A stretch of DNA of 64,000 nucleotides, taken from contig CP136063.1 of assembly GCA_032622095.1 (NCBI GenBank), positions 115,962,723-116,026,722 of the forward strand, in the 5' to 3' direction. Below the pieces are notes generated by a model. That model was not told where the DNA came from, did no database searches, and saw nothing but the letters and a program-made list of their open reading frames with translations. Made by a program: the position numbers and the translations under genes. How positions within the stretch are numbered: position 1 is the first letter of the stretch; each line of letters starts with the position of its first letter. The stretch comes from Siphonodentalium dalli (taxonomy: Eukaryota; Mollusca; Scaphopoda; Gadilida; Siphonodentaliidae). Positions 11,972 through 23,389 of this stretch are shown here, one piece after another.

Positions 11972-12257
11972 GTATGATGACCAGTGCATTTTCTGGTTGG
12001 TTATCTGCGGCATGTATAAGGATCTCCTAGAATGCATTGAGCTGAAAACGTTTGGGAACTGTATGAGCTATCACCTTTTCACATGCTTTTTCAAACTCGT
12101 AGCAATGTATTCTCAAACCTACAACAAAACTCAGCCCAAGGATCTGGTACCTCCTCAGTCATATTTGGATATGGTGCTGACACACATGGAGACATGGTTA
12201 AAAGATAAACGTCCTATTCATTATGATGGTGGATACGTAAGGAAGGAAATTCTCCAA
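11972..12257 (+). CDS. RNF213: RNF213-like exon a
   Basis: Acceptor CTGTTTTAG, donor GTTAGT. One base completes a codon begun in an upstream exon outside the visible set, then 95 codons follow with no stop and the exon ends in phase 0. The peptide runs from YDDQCIFWLV to RKEILQ. It is helical in character, rich in Leu, Cys and aromatic residues, with no catalytic motif. The segment ETWLKDK..GGYVRKEILQIWDLM (continuing into the next exon) corresponds to the human RNF213 arm around KRWLREV..YVKEIEVWRRL. I did not find the preceding exon in 1-11971. Confidence 0.75.
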
Positions 12258-12299
12258 GTTAGTATGAATGTTTCAATCACTTAGGTTGAAATAATAAGC

Positions 12300-12657
12300 T
12301 AACTAATAGCTTCACATCTTAATGAACATGTTGCATTCTAACTCACTCGAGTCATGATAAACTTTTGCTATGAGATGCTGTCCATCAACCAGTATACATT
12401 TTTGTGTGATGTTCAATATTATTCTGGCTCAGATTAAAATAATTCATCATGTTGGAGGTTTACTCAGTAATTAGCATTTGTACTGGGGCTCATATGCGCC
12501 ATCGGAAAATGTTTGTTGGCGATTTATGTTGCCTTTTGGTAATTTTCAGAAGGAAATGTGGCTGCCGATGGAAAATGAGGTCAATTTTCACAGGTCATTC
12601 AAATTGGAGACTAACTGCATCGTTCCCCCCTTCCACCCTGCTAATCACTCAATTTTT
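12300..12657. other. Intron sequence, no features
   Basis: Start of the 6.4-kb intron between the first two visible exons. Short open frames here have no recognisable content. Confidence 0.5.
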
Positions 12658-14150
12658 AGTCGAGTGTTTTCAAAAACTCGACTTATGGTTTGATGAGGGA
12701 CGGTTGGCGGGCGGGTGGGCGTGCCAGCATGCAGCGGACGGACCTAAAGAATGCCTTATAACTTTGACATTTGTGAACGGATTAAAAAATTTGGTATGTC
12801 AGTTGCTCTCAAAGACTATTTACTGCCTGTAGAAAATGGGTCACGTCCGAACTTTTTGACAAGAGTTATCCATCTTTGATGACTTTTTTTTGTAATTTTA
12901 TCACCTGTTAGCGCGATAACTCAATCAAATAATAACTGATTACAACCATATTTGATATATGATTCTCCTGCAACAATATCTCGGACGAGTTCGAAAACCA
13001 GGTTTGTCCGAATTTTTCCCCCGGAGTTATGGGTCTTAGTTTGTCTATTTTTAGCATTTTTTTCACCGTTGGCGTGATAACTGAATCAAATATTAACTGA
13101 TTCAAACCATATTTGATATATGAGTCTCTTGCAACAATATCTCGGACGAGTTCGAAAACCAGGTTTGTCCAAATTTTTCCACCGGAGTTATGGACCTTAG
13201 TTTGTCTATTTTTAGCATGTTTTTCACTGTTAGCGCGATAATTCAATTAAATATTAACTGATTCAAACCATATTTATCCCCCGCCAAATTTAAAATTTGC
13301 GGGGGATATAGTCCATCTGTCCCGTCTGTCCCGAATTTGTAAGAGTCATAACTGGAAAAATGTCAACAGATTTCAAAGATTTGTGGTATATGAGTTCACC
13401 TGACCATTAACTAGAATGAGTTCGCAAGCCAGGTCCGGCCAGATATTTTTACCGGAGTTATTGGACTTTGTTTATTATTTTTGTTGAATTTACCAAATAG
13501 CATATAGACGACGTCACAGGGCTCATTTCCACAAATCTCAATGGATTTCAAAGATATTTTGTGTATGAGTTCACTTGAACAGTTCGCAAACCAGGTCCGG
13601 CCGGATATTTTAAGCGGACATATTGGACTTTTGTGTGCAAATGGACGACGTCACAGGTTTCATTTCCACAAATGTCAACGGCTTTCAAAGGTTTTTGGTA
13701 TATGACTTCACATGACCAGTATCTAGAATGAGTTCGCAAACCAGGTCTGGCCGGATTTTTTCAGCAGAGTTATTGGACTTTGTTTATTTTTTTTGGTGCA
13801 AATGGATGACGTCACAGGGCTAATTTCCACGAATGTCAACGGATTTAAAAGATTTTTGGTATATTCGTTCCCATGACCAGTACCTAAAATGAGTTTGCAA
13901 GCCAGGCTTTTTGACAAAATCCCACCTCTTGTTTAGCACATACTGAGAACGCAAACATTATTGAGAATGCACTTCCCCAACTGCACAATTCGGCAGGGGA
14001 TACCGCCATCTGCGACTGCTTGTTGATATATGAATCTCTTGTAACAATATCTCGGACGAGTTCGCAAACCAGGTTTGTCCGACTTTTTGGGCCTTGTGTG
14101 GGCCTTATTGCCAAGTTATTGGCAGAAGTTTTTTTCGACTGCCAATAAAC
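12658..14150 (+). repeat. R4 hairpin repeat, interrupted by R7
   Basis: A hairpin at 12658-12683 pairs AGTCGAGT with ACTCGACT. A GGGC/GGGT-rich run follows, then modules of about 158 bp beginning GTTAGCGCGATAACT and containing ATTTGATATATG, ATCTCGGACGAGTTCG and GGAGTTATGG. R4 wording stops at CATATTT (13275), where R7 starts, and resumes at GATATATGAATCTC (about 14024). The likely end is a hairpin pairing TTGGCAG with CTGCCAA at 14117-14146. A second R4 copy is at 63329-64000. Confidence 0.7.
13275..14023 (+). repeat. R7 hairpin repeat nested in R4
   Basis: A hairpin at 13275-13308 pairs TATCCCCCG with CGGGGGATA around AAATTT-type arms. GTCCATCTGTCCCGTCTGTCCC comes directly after it. The body modules (about 165 bp) contain CATAACTGG, ACAGATTTCAAAGATTTGTGGTATATGAGTT, GAGTTCGCAA..CAGGTC and GGAGTTATTGGACTTTG. 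It appears to end at GCGACTGCTTGTT, resembling the R1 end GACTGTCTTGTT. R4 sequence flanks it on both sides. Confidence 0.65.
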
Positions 14151-14817
14151 TCAACATAGCATCTTAGATGCGTACCCCTTGTGTTTTAATAAAAGACAAT
14201 ATGATGCTTTCAGCTATCTGTTGGTTCAAATGCAGTTGAAGTTCTTCGGTGTTGTTTAAATTGACTTCTCAGCTCTATTTATTAATATTATATGATCATA
14301 AACTTTCTTCTAAAAGTTCTATAATAAATTGATTATAAGGAAAAGAAGTTGATCACGATATCTACTGGACTGTGCTATAAATAGGCTAGTTGGGTTAATA
14401 ATAATTGTCATGCGATGTCATGAGTTATTACTATGAATTATAAACCTTATTTATTCTATCCAGAAATCGTGTATAAAGATAAAAAAAATGAGAAGCTGAC
14501 CCCGTCTGCAATTGGAAATCAGTATTTTTCACAATAATATTTTACATGTTGACATAATTTCAGTGCCCAATATATGGTAATGTCTACTTCATTGGAATAG
14601 CATGTTGAATATGGGGGTATACCTTAGTCCCAACTGGGACAGGACCATCTCTAGTTTTAATAGTTTCTTAATAAGGAGGGTAAGCTTTCAAATAAAACCT
14701 CCCTCCCTCCCTTCCTCACTGATTCTAAAAATAATTACCTGTGAAAAAAAAGAAGTAATTTTGTTTTACTGGAGACCCATTTCAACACAATCTTGAACAT
14801 ATATTGATTCTTTTATT
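14151..14817. other. Intron sequence with R10-type tail
   Basis: Mostly AT-rich sequence with no recognised gene. At 14620-14660 there is a copy of the GGTATACCTTAGTCCCA..TGGGACAG..CCATCTCTAGTTT segment also seen at about 11915. Confidence 0.4.
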
Positions 14818-14897
14818 GTCCGCCGACCCAACGGGTTCGGAGGACTATTATAATCAGCACGTCCGTCCGTGCGTCCGTCCGTGCGTCCGTATTTACT

Positions 14898-15372
14898 AAT
14901 GACTACTTATGTGGCTAAGATTGTGTAAAATGGATATTTATGTGCATAACTTCCGTTGCGTGGCTAGCCACGTAACAGCTTTCAGATGGACGTTCAAAAA
15001 TGATCTTTTGGCCTAATCAGCTTATTTAATTTTGCAGTCACTCAAAATTTGGAAATAAAAAGTCCATAGATTTAGACATCCATGACCTGTCAATAGGAGA
15101 TGTCGGACACTGACCGACATTTATGTGGCTAGCCACCCAATCACGGACCTGTCAGTTTCTCCTGTCCCAGTTGCTGTGTGCAAGTTTTTGAGTTTTAATC
15201 AGCTTCTTCTGCTATAATTCCAACATGTTATGAATCCATAATCTGGAGTTTTATCACTATCTACTACTTGATAGCCACATCAAATTTTATGGCTACTTGA
15301 GAAGCCACATAAAAACTAAAGCCACATTACCATTTCTAGCCACATAGGTCGGAGCCACATATCTACCCATTT
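14898..15372. mobile_element. Candidate short element rich in GTGGCT/AGCCAC
   Basis: At least nine copies of TATGTGGCT or AGCCACATA, including the full palindrome GTGGCTAGCCAC twice, lie between the R5 microsatellite halves. The outer ends CTACTTATGTGGCT and AGCCACATATCTACCC are inverted. No clean target duplication was found, so the limits are approximate. A small non-autonomous DNA transposon is the simplest reading. Confidence 0.45.
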
Positions 15373-16006
15373 GTTCGTCCGTCCGAGGTTTCTGGATGAT
15401 AACTTTAGTTAGAGTGAACCAAATTAAATTAAATTTGGTATGTGGGTTTACTAGCAGAAAAGACAGGTCAAGTTCGAATTCTGGTTCCGTGCGCCAATTT
15501 TCACCAGAGTTATGCCCCTTTTCTGACTTAGAAAACCCCTGAAAGTTGGTTTCCGGATGATAACTTTAGTAGAGTTAATCGGATTCAAACCAAATTTGGT
15601 ATATTACTTTCTCCCAGCAAAACACAGGTCAAGTTCAAACTTGGGTTCAGCCCCACCATTTTTGGCAGAGTTATGCCCCCTTTTTCGACATAGAAAATTC
15701 AGTTTTTCTTCTATTTTTTGGTTTCCGGATGATAACTTGATTTTGGATTGTTTATATGCAAAACCCGTTTTTTTGTGGATTAAGTTCGAATTTCGATTTA
15801 ATCCCATAATTTTTGCGAGAGTTATGGCCCTTTTTTGTCCGCCGACCCGACATATAAAACCCCAAAAGTTGGTTTCCAACCGATAACTCCAGTTTGGATT
15901 ATTTGATCTGAACCAAATCTGTATGTGTCTTTCTCCCAGCAAAACACAGGTCAAGTTCGAATTCGGGTTCCGCCCACCAATTTTCACCAGAGTTAATTCC
16001 CTTTTT

Positions 16007-17157
16007 AGCTCAACTTTACTTTGTAAAGTTTGAGCTATTGCCATGGCTTTGTTGTCCGTGTGTGCGTGTGTACGTAAGGCGTCAACAATATAGGCTACAG
16101 GTCGTACCTTTGGTCGGTTCATTATGAAATTTGTCATAGCTGTTGACATCAACATTTAGACCGGAATAATTAATTTTGGGGTCGTTCGGAAAAACAACAT
16201 GCCCGCCAGTGGCCATCTTTGTTTTCAAAATTCAATCCATCAGCATGGGCCACAGGTCGCATTGTTCGTCTGATCATCATGAAATTTGTCATGGATGTTA
16301 ACAATGACATGTGGATGGGAACGAGTCTTTTTGGGGTCATTCAGCCGAAAAACATGGCCACCAGCAGCACACCTTGGATTTTACTCTTTGTATGACTAAA
16401 TCCTTTAGCACGGGCTACAGGTCGTACCTTTAGTCTGATCATCATAAAATTTGTCATGGTTGTTAATATTGACATGTAGATGGGAACGAGTCATTTTGGG
16501 GGTCATTCGGACAAAAAACATGGCCACCAGTGGCCATCTTGGATTTTAAAAATTAATCCATTAGCACGGGCCACAGGGCGTACCTTTAGTCTGATCATCA
16601 TGAAATTTGTCATGGATGTTAATAATGACATGTAGATGGGAACGAGTCATGTTGGGGTCATTCGGCCCAAAAAACATGGCCGCCAGCAGCCATCTTGGAT
16701 TTTAATCTTTGTATGACTTAATTCTTTAGCACGGGCTACAGGTCATACCTTTAGTTTGATCATCATAAAATTTGTCATGGATATTAACAATGACATGTAG
16801 ATGGGAACGACTCATTTTGGGGTCATTCGGTCAAAAAACATGGCCACCAGCAGCCATCTTGGATTTTACTCTTTGTATGACTAAATTCTTTAGCATGGGC
16901 TACAGGTCGTACCTTTAGTCTGATCGTCAAAAAATTGTCATGGATGTTAACGATGACATGTAGATGGGAACGACTCATTTTGGGGTCATTCAGCTGAAAA
17001 CATGACCGCCAGCAGCCATCTTGGATTTTACTTTTCTCTTCATGTCTATAAACTAGTATTAGACATTCAACTTTCCACATTCCTAATCGCTCCATTGACT
17101 GTAATACATTAAATTATTCCCTTTCCAAGTTGAGCTACAGTGTCATTGACACTTTCA
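16007..17157 (+). repeat. R2 hairpin repeat (copy 1), inserted in an R5 T-tract
   Basis: A hairpin at 16007-16036 pairs AGCTCAACTTTAC with GTAAAGTTTGAGCT. A GTCCGTGTGTGCGTGTG run follows, then about six modules of about 180 bp with ACAGGTCGTACCTTTAGTCT, CATGAAATTTGTCATGGATG, TAGATGGGAACGAGTCATTT and GGCCACCAG..GCCATCTTGGATTT. It ends with GTTGAGCTACAGTGTCATTG plus ACACTTTCATT, which is a second palindrome. R5 module halves (CCCTTTTT on the left and TTTACTTAGAAT on the right) flank it exactly. Confidence 0.75.
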
Positions 17158-17199
17158 TTTACTTAGAATTTTTGCCAATTTGAGGTTTCCGGATGATAA

Positions 17200-18264
17200 C
17201 TTTTGTAAATGTGTACTGAATGAAATTAAATTTGGTATGTAGGTTTACTAGCACTAAAGACAGGTTTTTATGCGCAAACAACGATCGTATCAAGCCGACA
17301 CTTAGAGGCGGACATGAGGTCTACCGACCTTTTATTTTCCTAACAATTAATAACTATTCAAATAACATATTGCTGTATTGTAGTGTTGAAATGACTTGGC
17401 AATTTTGTAGTTGACAGCCCCTTGTTGGCTTAGTTGACACCAACCATATATAGAACCTGAATATCCCACTCAGGATTGTTCAGTTTTTAGTGAATTTTCA
17501 GTTGTTTGCCATCTTAAATTTATGAGAAAATCCATATTTATAGATATTAACAGGTGAGCATCATGTTTTATACTGTAACTGAGCAATGTGAAGTAATGTA
17601 TGCGTGCATTGCCATTAAAGTGACAGTCATAGATTTAGACAGACTACAAGGTAGCTGGATGTATCAAGCCTCTGTCGCTTACACAGTCTAATATGTGTCT
17701 GATAATATCACAATTGTGCATGTATACGCAGTTCAGAACTATATACATGGTCATGTCAGAATTGGATTGATTTTGTATCAATCATCGAGTCACCAAAACA
17801 AATCAGAACATTTCAATTTCTATGTCAGACGTGGATCAAAAGTTCTGTGAATATGCGAACAGGTTTATAGTACTTCTGCTTTTAAAATGCGAAATAGTTG
17901 AACGATGAACATAATTGCGCCCGTTCAGGTGTTCCTATGTGAGATCCATGACAATCGTCCCACCGCGTCACCAAAAACAAATCGGAATGTTTCAATTGCC
18001 ATGTCGGATGTAGTCACATAGATCAAAGCCGCTTGGAATTTGCGAACACATGTACAGTTACTATAGTAACTTCTGTTTACAAATGCAACATATTTTAACA
18101 ATGCGACATCAGAATTGTGCCACTTTCCTGACAGATAACAGGTCACTGATTTTATAATACCATAATTGCGACCATGCATGAAACAATAAACAGGCTTGAG
18201 AGTTGTCCGATTATTTTGTGGAATTATACTAAATTTGTGGCCTAATCTACCTGTTTTGGAAATT
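17200..18264. other. Intron sequence
   Basis: AT-rich sequence with an R5-like phrase to about 17270, then a duplicated segment (GTCACCAAAACAAATC.GAA..TTTCAATT at 17790 and 17968) and nothing else recognised. Confidence 0.4.
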
Positions 18265-18590
18265 TGACTGAGTGAGTGAGTTTATTCAACACCAAGACAC
18301 AAGCTAATGCAGAAAAGGTTCATATGAGTGCCACTGTGCTCCCATGAGCACAATGACTCAAGTTTGACCAGATAACCATTAGTGTCAGCTTTCGATATGA
18401 ATTATCACGTATGTTTTTATATTTTTCTGAGATTCTTTGCTTCTGAAATTATTTTCGGAGCACTGACCATTTAGGATTGTAAATATTAATAGGAAGTCTG
18501 ACCAATACTATAACAGAATCGAACCCCTGACGATGTCAAAGTTGTACTCAGAGATTGCCCCACTAGCCAACTGAATTTCCACTCTTATCA
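18265..18590 (-). mobile_element. tRNA-derived SINE
   Basis: Read on the minus strand, the head has an A-box-like TGGCTAGTGGG (18559-18569) and a B-box GGGTTCGATTC (18516-18526), the internal pol III promoter elements of tRNA-derived SINEs. The other end on the plus strand reads GACTGAGTGAGTGAGTTTATTC, resembling the conserved TGAGTGAGTGAGTTT end I recall from gastropod and bivalve SINEs. The acceptor stem is not preserved, so this is not a tRNA gene. Confidence 0.65.
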
Positions 18591-18633
18591 AGTGGATAGG
18601 TAATTCGCCATTGACAATTTACTTATTTTACAG

Positions 18634-18723
18634 ATTTGGGACTTGATGCTAAGTTGTGACACTGCATGTGAGGACATTGATAAAAGAGTTGAGACCTTCA
18701 TGATTCAGATGCTACAGAGAGTT
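18634..18723 (+). CDS. RNF213: RNF213-like exon b
   Basis: Acceptor ACTTATTTTACAG, donor GTATGT, 90 bases, phase 0 at both ends. The 30-residue peptide IWDLMLSCDTACEDIDKRV plus ETFMIQMLQRV continues the amphipathic helical arm. It is too short to identify alone; its assignment rests on phase and on the joined alignment with exons a and c. Confidence 0.7.
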
Positions 18724-18840
18724 GTATGTATATAGACTACTAAGATAGAATTCACATGTCTATTCATATTGTGTATGGTATGATAATATATTGACAAATT
18801 TCACAATGTGATTGTCCCTTGCACTGTGTTCTTTTATTTT

Positions 18841-19070
18841 TATGCCCCCCCCCACAACCTGCAATTAAGTTATGGGGGAGGGGTATAATTGAAGCAACTT
18901 GTATGTCTGTCAGTCCATAGATGCAACTTTGTAACTTCTGACAGACCGATTTCGGGTGAAATAAATATCGGTTTCTTGCTGGGTGAATATGCCATGCTGT
19001 GGTCAGTAAAACTACATAGATCCTTTGCACCCATGCTAATTTAATTAATCAGAGGGGTTACAAGATATTA
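18841..19070 (+). repeat. R6 hairpin repeat (short)
   Basis: A hairpin at 18841-18886 pairs TATGCCCCCCCC with GGGGGAGGGGTATA around an AT-rich loop. GTATGTCTGTCAGTCC follows, then GTAACTTCTGACAGACCGATTTCGGGTGAAATAAATATC, a version of the phrase shared with the other families. No defined right end was seen. Confidence 0.55.
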
Positions 19071-19189
19071 GTTAGCTGTATGCACTTAGGAAGTTCTATC
19101 ATTGTTTACTGAATTCAGGAGAAATTGTTTCCAGATCGGAATGACATATGGGGCTGAAATTTGGGAGACTCGATCCCGCCTAAGGGAGC

Positions 19190-19510
19190 GTCTCAAAAGT
19201 CTTTGCGGAATCCGCAAATATTTTACGAAACGTCGAGATTTCTGCAACGCTATCGTCTGAATTTTTCCGCAAATGTTCCGAAAAACGCCATGAGTTTTCC
19301 GCAAAATTACCGAAACGTTACATAAAGATTTCCGCAAGCGCCATGAGTTTTCCGCAAAAATTACCGAAACGTTAAATAAAGATTTCCGCAAACATTCCGC
19401 TATTTTCCGCAAAGTCCGTAACGTCGACATTGCGGAAAGTAATTTTCCGAAAACGTTGAAAATTATGAAATGAGATTTCCGCAAATCGTGACGATAACGT
19501 CGCAATTAAA
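19190..19510. repeat. TTTCCGCAAA repeat cluster
   Basis: TTTTCCGCAAA and ACCGAAACGTTA recur many times. A unit of about 53 bp (CGCCATGAGTTTTCCGCAAA to GATTTCCGCAA) is tandemly duplicated at about 19287-19393. Its arginine-rich minus-strand open frame is a by-product. Origin unknown. Confidence 0.55.
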
Positions 19511-20246
19511 TCTCGAGACAAGACGCATCACAAACGCGCACCTGACACACAAGGCATTAAATGTATTGTTAATCAGCACTGTAAATATAATAGCTCGATT
19601 CAACAAACAAACGTGCTATATTTTAATATGATCATTCAATACACTGTATCCACAGTTTTATAAACTCTTCTATTATTACGATTGTTTTATCAGAATAGTT
19701 TTACTATTATTGTTTTATATACCCAATATACTGGGGTGCTTCTCACCTAAATGAGGGATTTCCATAACAAGCAATTAGCTACCGCGCTGGAGAAAACAAG
19801 TGTCCACTTAACCGCGGTGCGGGTTGTGTTTCCACCATGGCCGAACTGCAACAACATCGCGGCCACACCGGCTAACTCGGGCGACAAGGTGTGATAATCT
19901 TATAAGTATATTGTCAACGTCCTACCGGTATACTGTCATAAACTCAAGGTTAATTATTAGGTGACACGCATGTGATGTTGCCGACAACAAGCTCCCTACA
20001 GATTTGGTAGCATGTGTCTATTTCAGAAGTAAGCATTTGAATGCCTATGCACAAATGATCACTTCATATCTGAGAATTGACTCACCAGTCTTCCATTAAT
20101 TTTTAAGAGCCTGTCATTTAAGACTGATTATGAAATAAGCTAGGATTATGACTTGTCGCATCCGCCCTCCTTTGAACTATTTGTTCATGTTTAAACATTT
20201 GTTATTGTGATGTTCTGTTTTCTCTTGTTTAAATAAAAACAAAATT
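19511..20246. other. Intron sequence, no recognised features
   Basis: Nothing supported was found between the TTTCCGC cluster and the right terminus of DIRS-B. Confidence 0.4.
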
Positions 20247-20376
20247 TCAAAATTTGGACACAAGTTCAAATTTTATGAACTAACTATACTTACCTGAGAT
20301 ATTCATGTGAATAAACTTTCAAAGCCCAAAGTTTCGCCATATTTCGTTCCGGAATCTATTCCGGAATCGAGTTTTT

Positions 20377-22143
20377 AGCTCACCTGAGACGAAGTCTCCG
20401 GTGGAGCTATAGTCATCACTCCTCGTCCGTCGTCCGTCCGTCCGTCCATCCGTCCGTCCATCCGTCCGTCCATCCATCCGTCCGTCCGTCCGTCAACAAT
20501 TCTTTGAACATCTTCTCCTCTGAAACCGAGGACACTGGGTCAAATAGTTGCGAAGCCAGGGCCATAACTCTGTAATTCTTACAACGACTTCTTCTCAAAT
20601 TTCATTTGGCCGAATGGGTTCATATTTGGTACAAAGGGTCCTTGGGGGACTGTTATTCAGATTTGTTCAAATGAGGTCACTGGGTCGAATGTGGGCGGAG
20701 CCAGTGACATAACTAAAAAAAAAAAAAAAAAATGGTCAAATTCAGATTTTTTGAATTTTCACCATACTCAAATTAACAAACAAAAAATTAATTTTTTAAT
20801 CATTTTATAAAATTTGAAAAAAGTTACACCATTATAACATCTGCAGAGTTATGAAACTTTAATCTTAATCTTCTGAAATTACAGAAATATTCCATTACCC
20901 ATCCCCCCTCCCACATGGCCCAGACCCACCCCCCCACCCTGCAGTGGCCTGCACCCAACCAACATCCCTTCCAATGGATATCATTTCCAGCTTCCAACTT
21001 TAATACCTGTTCTATTAAAGTTGCAGATATCTCTTTGTGGATAAACAGAGAGAAACACATGTCATTAATCAAGATTAGAATAATATGTCACTGACAGCTT
21101 GTATAAACATACTGCTAGCAATTTTAAACAAACTGCCTGAATTTAGTGTGTCTGACATTTGCAGAATGAGGTTCCCAGAGGGTGAATTTAGTGATGCTAT
21201 CCCACACAGTGGGCTAGCATCACCAAATTCATCCTCTGGAGACCTCATTTTGCTTAGGCCTCATCTTCTGGGAAGTATCTATAGTATCAAATTAACATTG
21301 TTTTTAGTTACATTTCCCTTCTAGGAAGTTTCTATATCCCCTAATTTGCAGAAGATAAAATTCATAATTGAGGTGCCCAATGGGTGAACATCAACTTCCA
21401 ACTGGGGAACTTCAATGTTATCCTAGGTCTGCCATAGCAGTTGAGGGCCTTAGCAGAATGAGATCCCCAGAGGGTGAATTTAATGATGCTAACCCACTCC
21501 AAACGAAGGACAGTTTCACTCTTAATAGGCTTCCTTCACAAGGACCATCAGGTCTATTTTACTGATATTTATCATATGTATGAAGGGTTCTTTTGTGTCT
21601 GGGATTCAAATTTATTCAGATGGGGTCACCAGGTTAAATAGGGTGGGACCAGGGACATAACTATATGTATGGAGCAATCAGGAGGATCCTTTCGTGACTG
21701 AGATTCAGATTTGTTAAAATGAGGTCAATCTGACATACATGTATTGTGTTTTGGGTCCATGGATAATTGGGCTTCAGACATGTCTAAATGGTTTTAGAAA
21801 AAGGCGCTTGTGAGATTGAAAATTTCCAACAATTGAGAAAGTTTGAGGTGTCAGTTGTGAAATTTCAACCTAAGACTTGGGAGTCTGTAGCCCGGTCGGG
21901 AGGGGACTTGTTGAACTGGAGGAGGGGGGGGGGGGGGGTGATCAGTAGTGTACATTTGGTAATTTCAAGGTGGATTTTCACCAATCTATATATACGTGAA
22001 GTCTCTCTAGCACATATCCTGTTTAGAGCTATTTCTTTTAAAGTGATAAAGTAATAAGTTCTGACTGTTGTGGTCTCCAGAGTCCCAGTCTTATCAGTCT
22101 TTGCAGTCTGGTGAGCGACCCACAGTCATTGACTGTCTTGTTT
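20377..22143 (+). repeat. R1 hairpin repeat (copy 1), in the DIRS-B terminus
   Basis: The left hairpin (20377-20408) pairs AGCTCACCTGAGAC with GTCTCCGGTGGAGCT across GAA. A run of GTCCGTCC lies at about 20421-20495. Body phrases include ATTCAGATTTGTTCAAATGAGG and CAGGGCCATAACTCT. The right end is ACAGTCATTGACTGTCTTG (22122-22140). The flanks are GAGTTTTT on the left and TTTTTTAAACC on the right, so it sits in a T-tract. It contains a palindromic MITE at 21161-21254. Confidence 0.75.
21161..21254. repeat. Palindromic MITE-like insert
   Basis: GCAGAATGAGGTTCCCAGAG pairs with CTCTGGAGACCTCATTTTGC across a GATGCTATCCCACACAGTGGG centre. The same palindrome occurs at 27453-27541, 27794-27884 and 28244-28308, and in weaker form at 9484-9566 and 10018-10095. 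Confidence 0.65.
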
Positions 22144-22254
22144 TTTAAACCGTGGCTTGTGTCACGTGTTTCCAAAATACCACGAAATCTCATTCCCATA
22201 TAGGCGTTTGACGAGCCCATGAGAACCCTGTCTGAGGCAGGGGAGGTTGGGTGG

Positions 22255-22400
22255 GAGATGAATATCTCAGGTAAGTATAGTTAGTTCATAAAATTTGAAC
22301 TTGTGTCCAAATTTTAAAATTTCATTTCACTAACTAAGACTTACCGTTCGATATTCATGTGAATATTGGCAGATTCCAAAGCTCCATCTGGGGCTGCAAT
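22255..22400. repeat. DIRS-B internal complementary region (inner arm)
   Basis: ATATCTCAGGTAAGTATAG followed by TTAGTTCATAAAATTTGAACTTGTGTCC is the inverse of 20247-20305. A diverged third copy (ACTAACTAAGACTTACC..ATATTCATGTGAAT) follows at about 22330-22370, mirroring the DIRS-A layout at 7777-8212. Confidence 0.6.
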
Positions 22401-23389
22401 CAAAGGGGTTCTTCATGAGGTGGAATCATCTCCATGTTGTGTTCAGAATTTTTTATACAGTTCGCAACATCAACACTATACAAATGAACATATACACTTC
22501 TTCTGATATCCTTTCAGAAACAGGAACTTATATACATTTAACTGTTTGCTGGTAATTCTTCAGCATATATCAATTCACAGACAGCATACAATGCTACGGG
22601 AATACCTTTCCCATAAAAATCGCCTGTGGAAGAATGTCAAATCATTGCAGGACATTCACCATCACCAGACTTTCATTTTTAGAAAATGTAGGCGCGCAAA
22701 GTCCCGCTCCCTGGGTTTTGGGCTAGGCGCGCAGTTTCTATCAAGATAAAATAAACAGCGGATTGCCGGAAATACATTCATAAATGCCGCGTAAATTGAA
22801 TTAGTTAACTCACGATCGATTTCCAGTGAATCTCTTTGATGGTTTAACACTACTTAATCCACTATCCATAAGCACAAGTGAATGTTATATACACACTATG
22901 TTTTATATTGTACATGCTCCTATATTAATTGTAATTCATAATTATTAATAAAGAATCAATTTAATATTCCAATTCCATGCTGACAGAATATTCAATAATA
23001 TCAACATCTCCCGGCCACGTGGTCTCGCTTTGATTTTCCAGGAATTTATGCGACGTCATAAGCCATACATAGAAATGTATTTTTAGCTTTGAATCTCAGA
23101 CAGGTTTTCTTTGTTAAAATTACCCAGGTTGGTTCCTAAATTTGTGATAAATGTGTTATTAACCTGGGTAACTTTATCACAATCCTCTCCAACCTGGGTA
23201 ACTTTATCACAATTTCGAGAACCTGGGTAACTTTATCACAGAAAACAGGTGAGAGTGACCTGTTCAGCGTCAGTGCATCATGAGTACATGACTCAACCGG
23301 GCACACCACACCACACCTAGGTGCGCAATCGATAGCTCGCTGGTTTTCAATTTTAGGCGCGCGATGGTGCGCAAGAGCAATTGCGCGCC
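22401..23389. other. DIRS-B 3' noncoding stretch
   Basis: Lies between the recombinase stop and the complementary region. It holds AACCTGGGTAACTTTATCACA in three close copies (23160-23240) and several AGGCGCGC motifs near 22690, 22730 and 23355. No gene was recognised. Confidence 0.5.

Larger units (their letters stand above)
14818..17200 (+). repeat. R5 hairpin repeat with nested insertions
   Basis: A hairpin at 14818-14845 pairs GTCCGCCGACCC with GGGTTCGGAGGAC. It is followed by GTCCGTCCGTGCGTCC repeats. Modules of about 130-180 bp then carry GGTTTCCGGATGATAACTT, CGGATTCAAACCAAATTTGG, TCAAGTTCGAATT and GAGTTATGCCCC. The repeat is cut by a GTGGCT-rich insert (about 14898-15372) and by an R2 copy (16007-17157), after which R5 wording (TTTACTTAGAATTTTTGCC, GGTTTCCGGATGATAAC) continues. 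Confidence 0.7.

Noticed and set aside
12449-12832. Possible exon with a 127-codon frame just downstream of exon a
   Set aside because: It runs into the R4 hairpin and microsatellite, does not continue the RNF213 arm, and does not fit the phase of exons a and b.
15604-16155. 183-codon minus-strand frame across R5 and R2
   Set aside because: It spans a repeat-repeat insertion junction and is composed of R5/R2 module translation.
20416-20598. Minus-strand frame rich in WTDG repeats
   Set aside because: It is a translation of the GTCC/CATC microsatellite of R1 and has no independent support as a protein.
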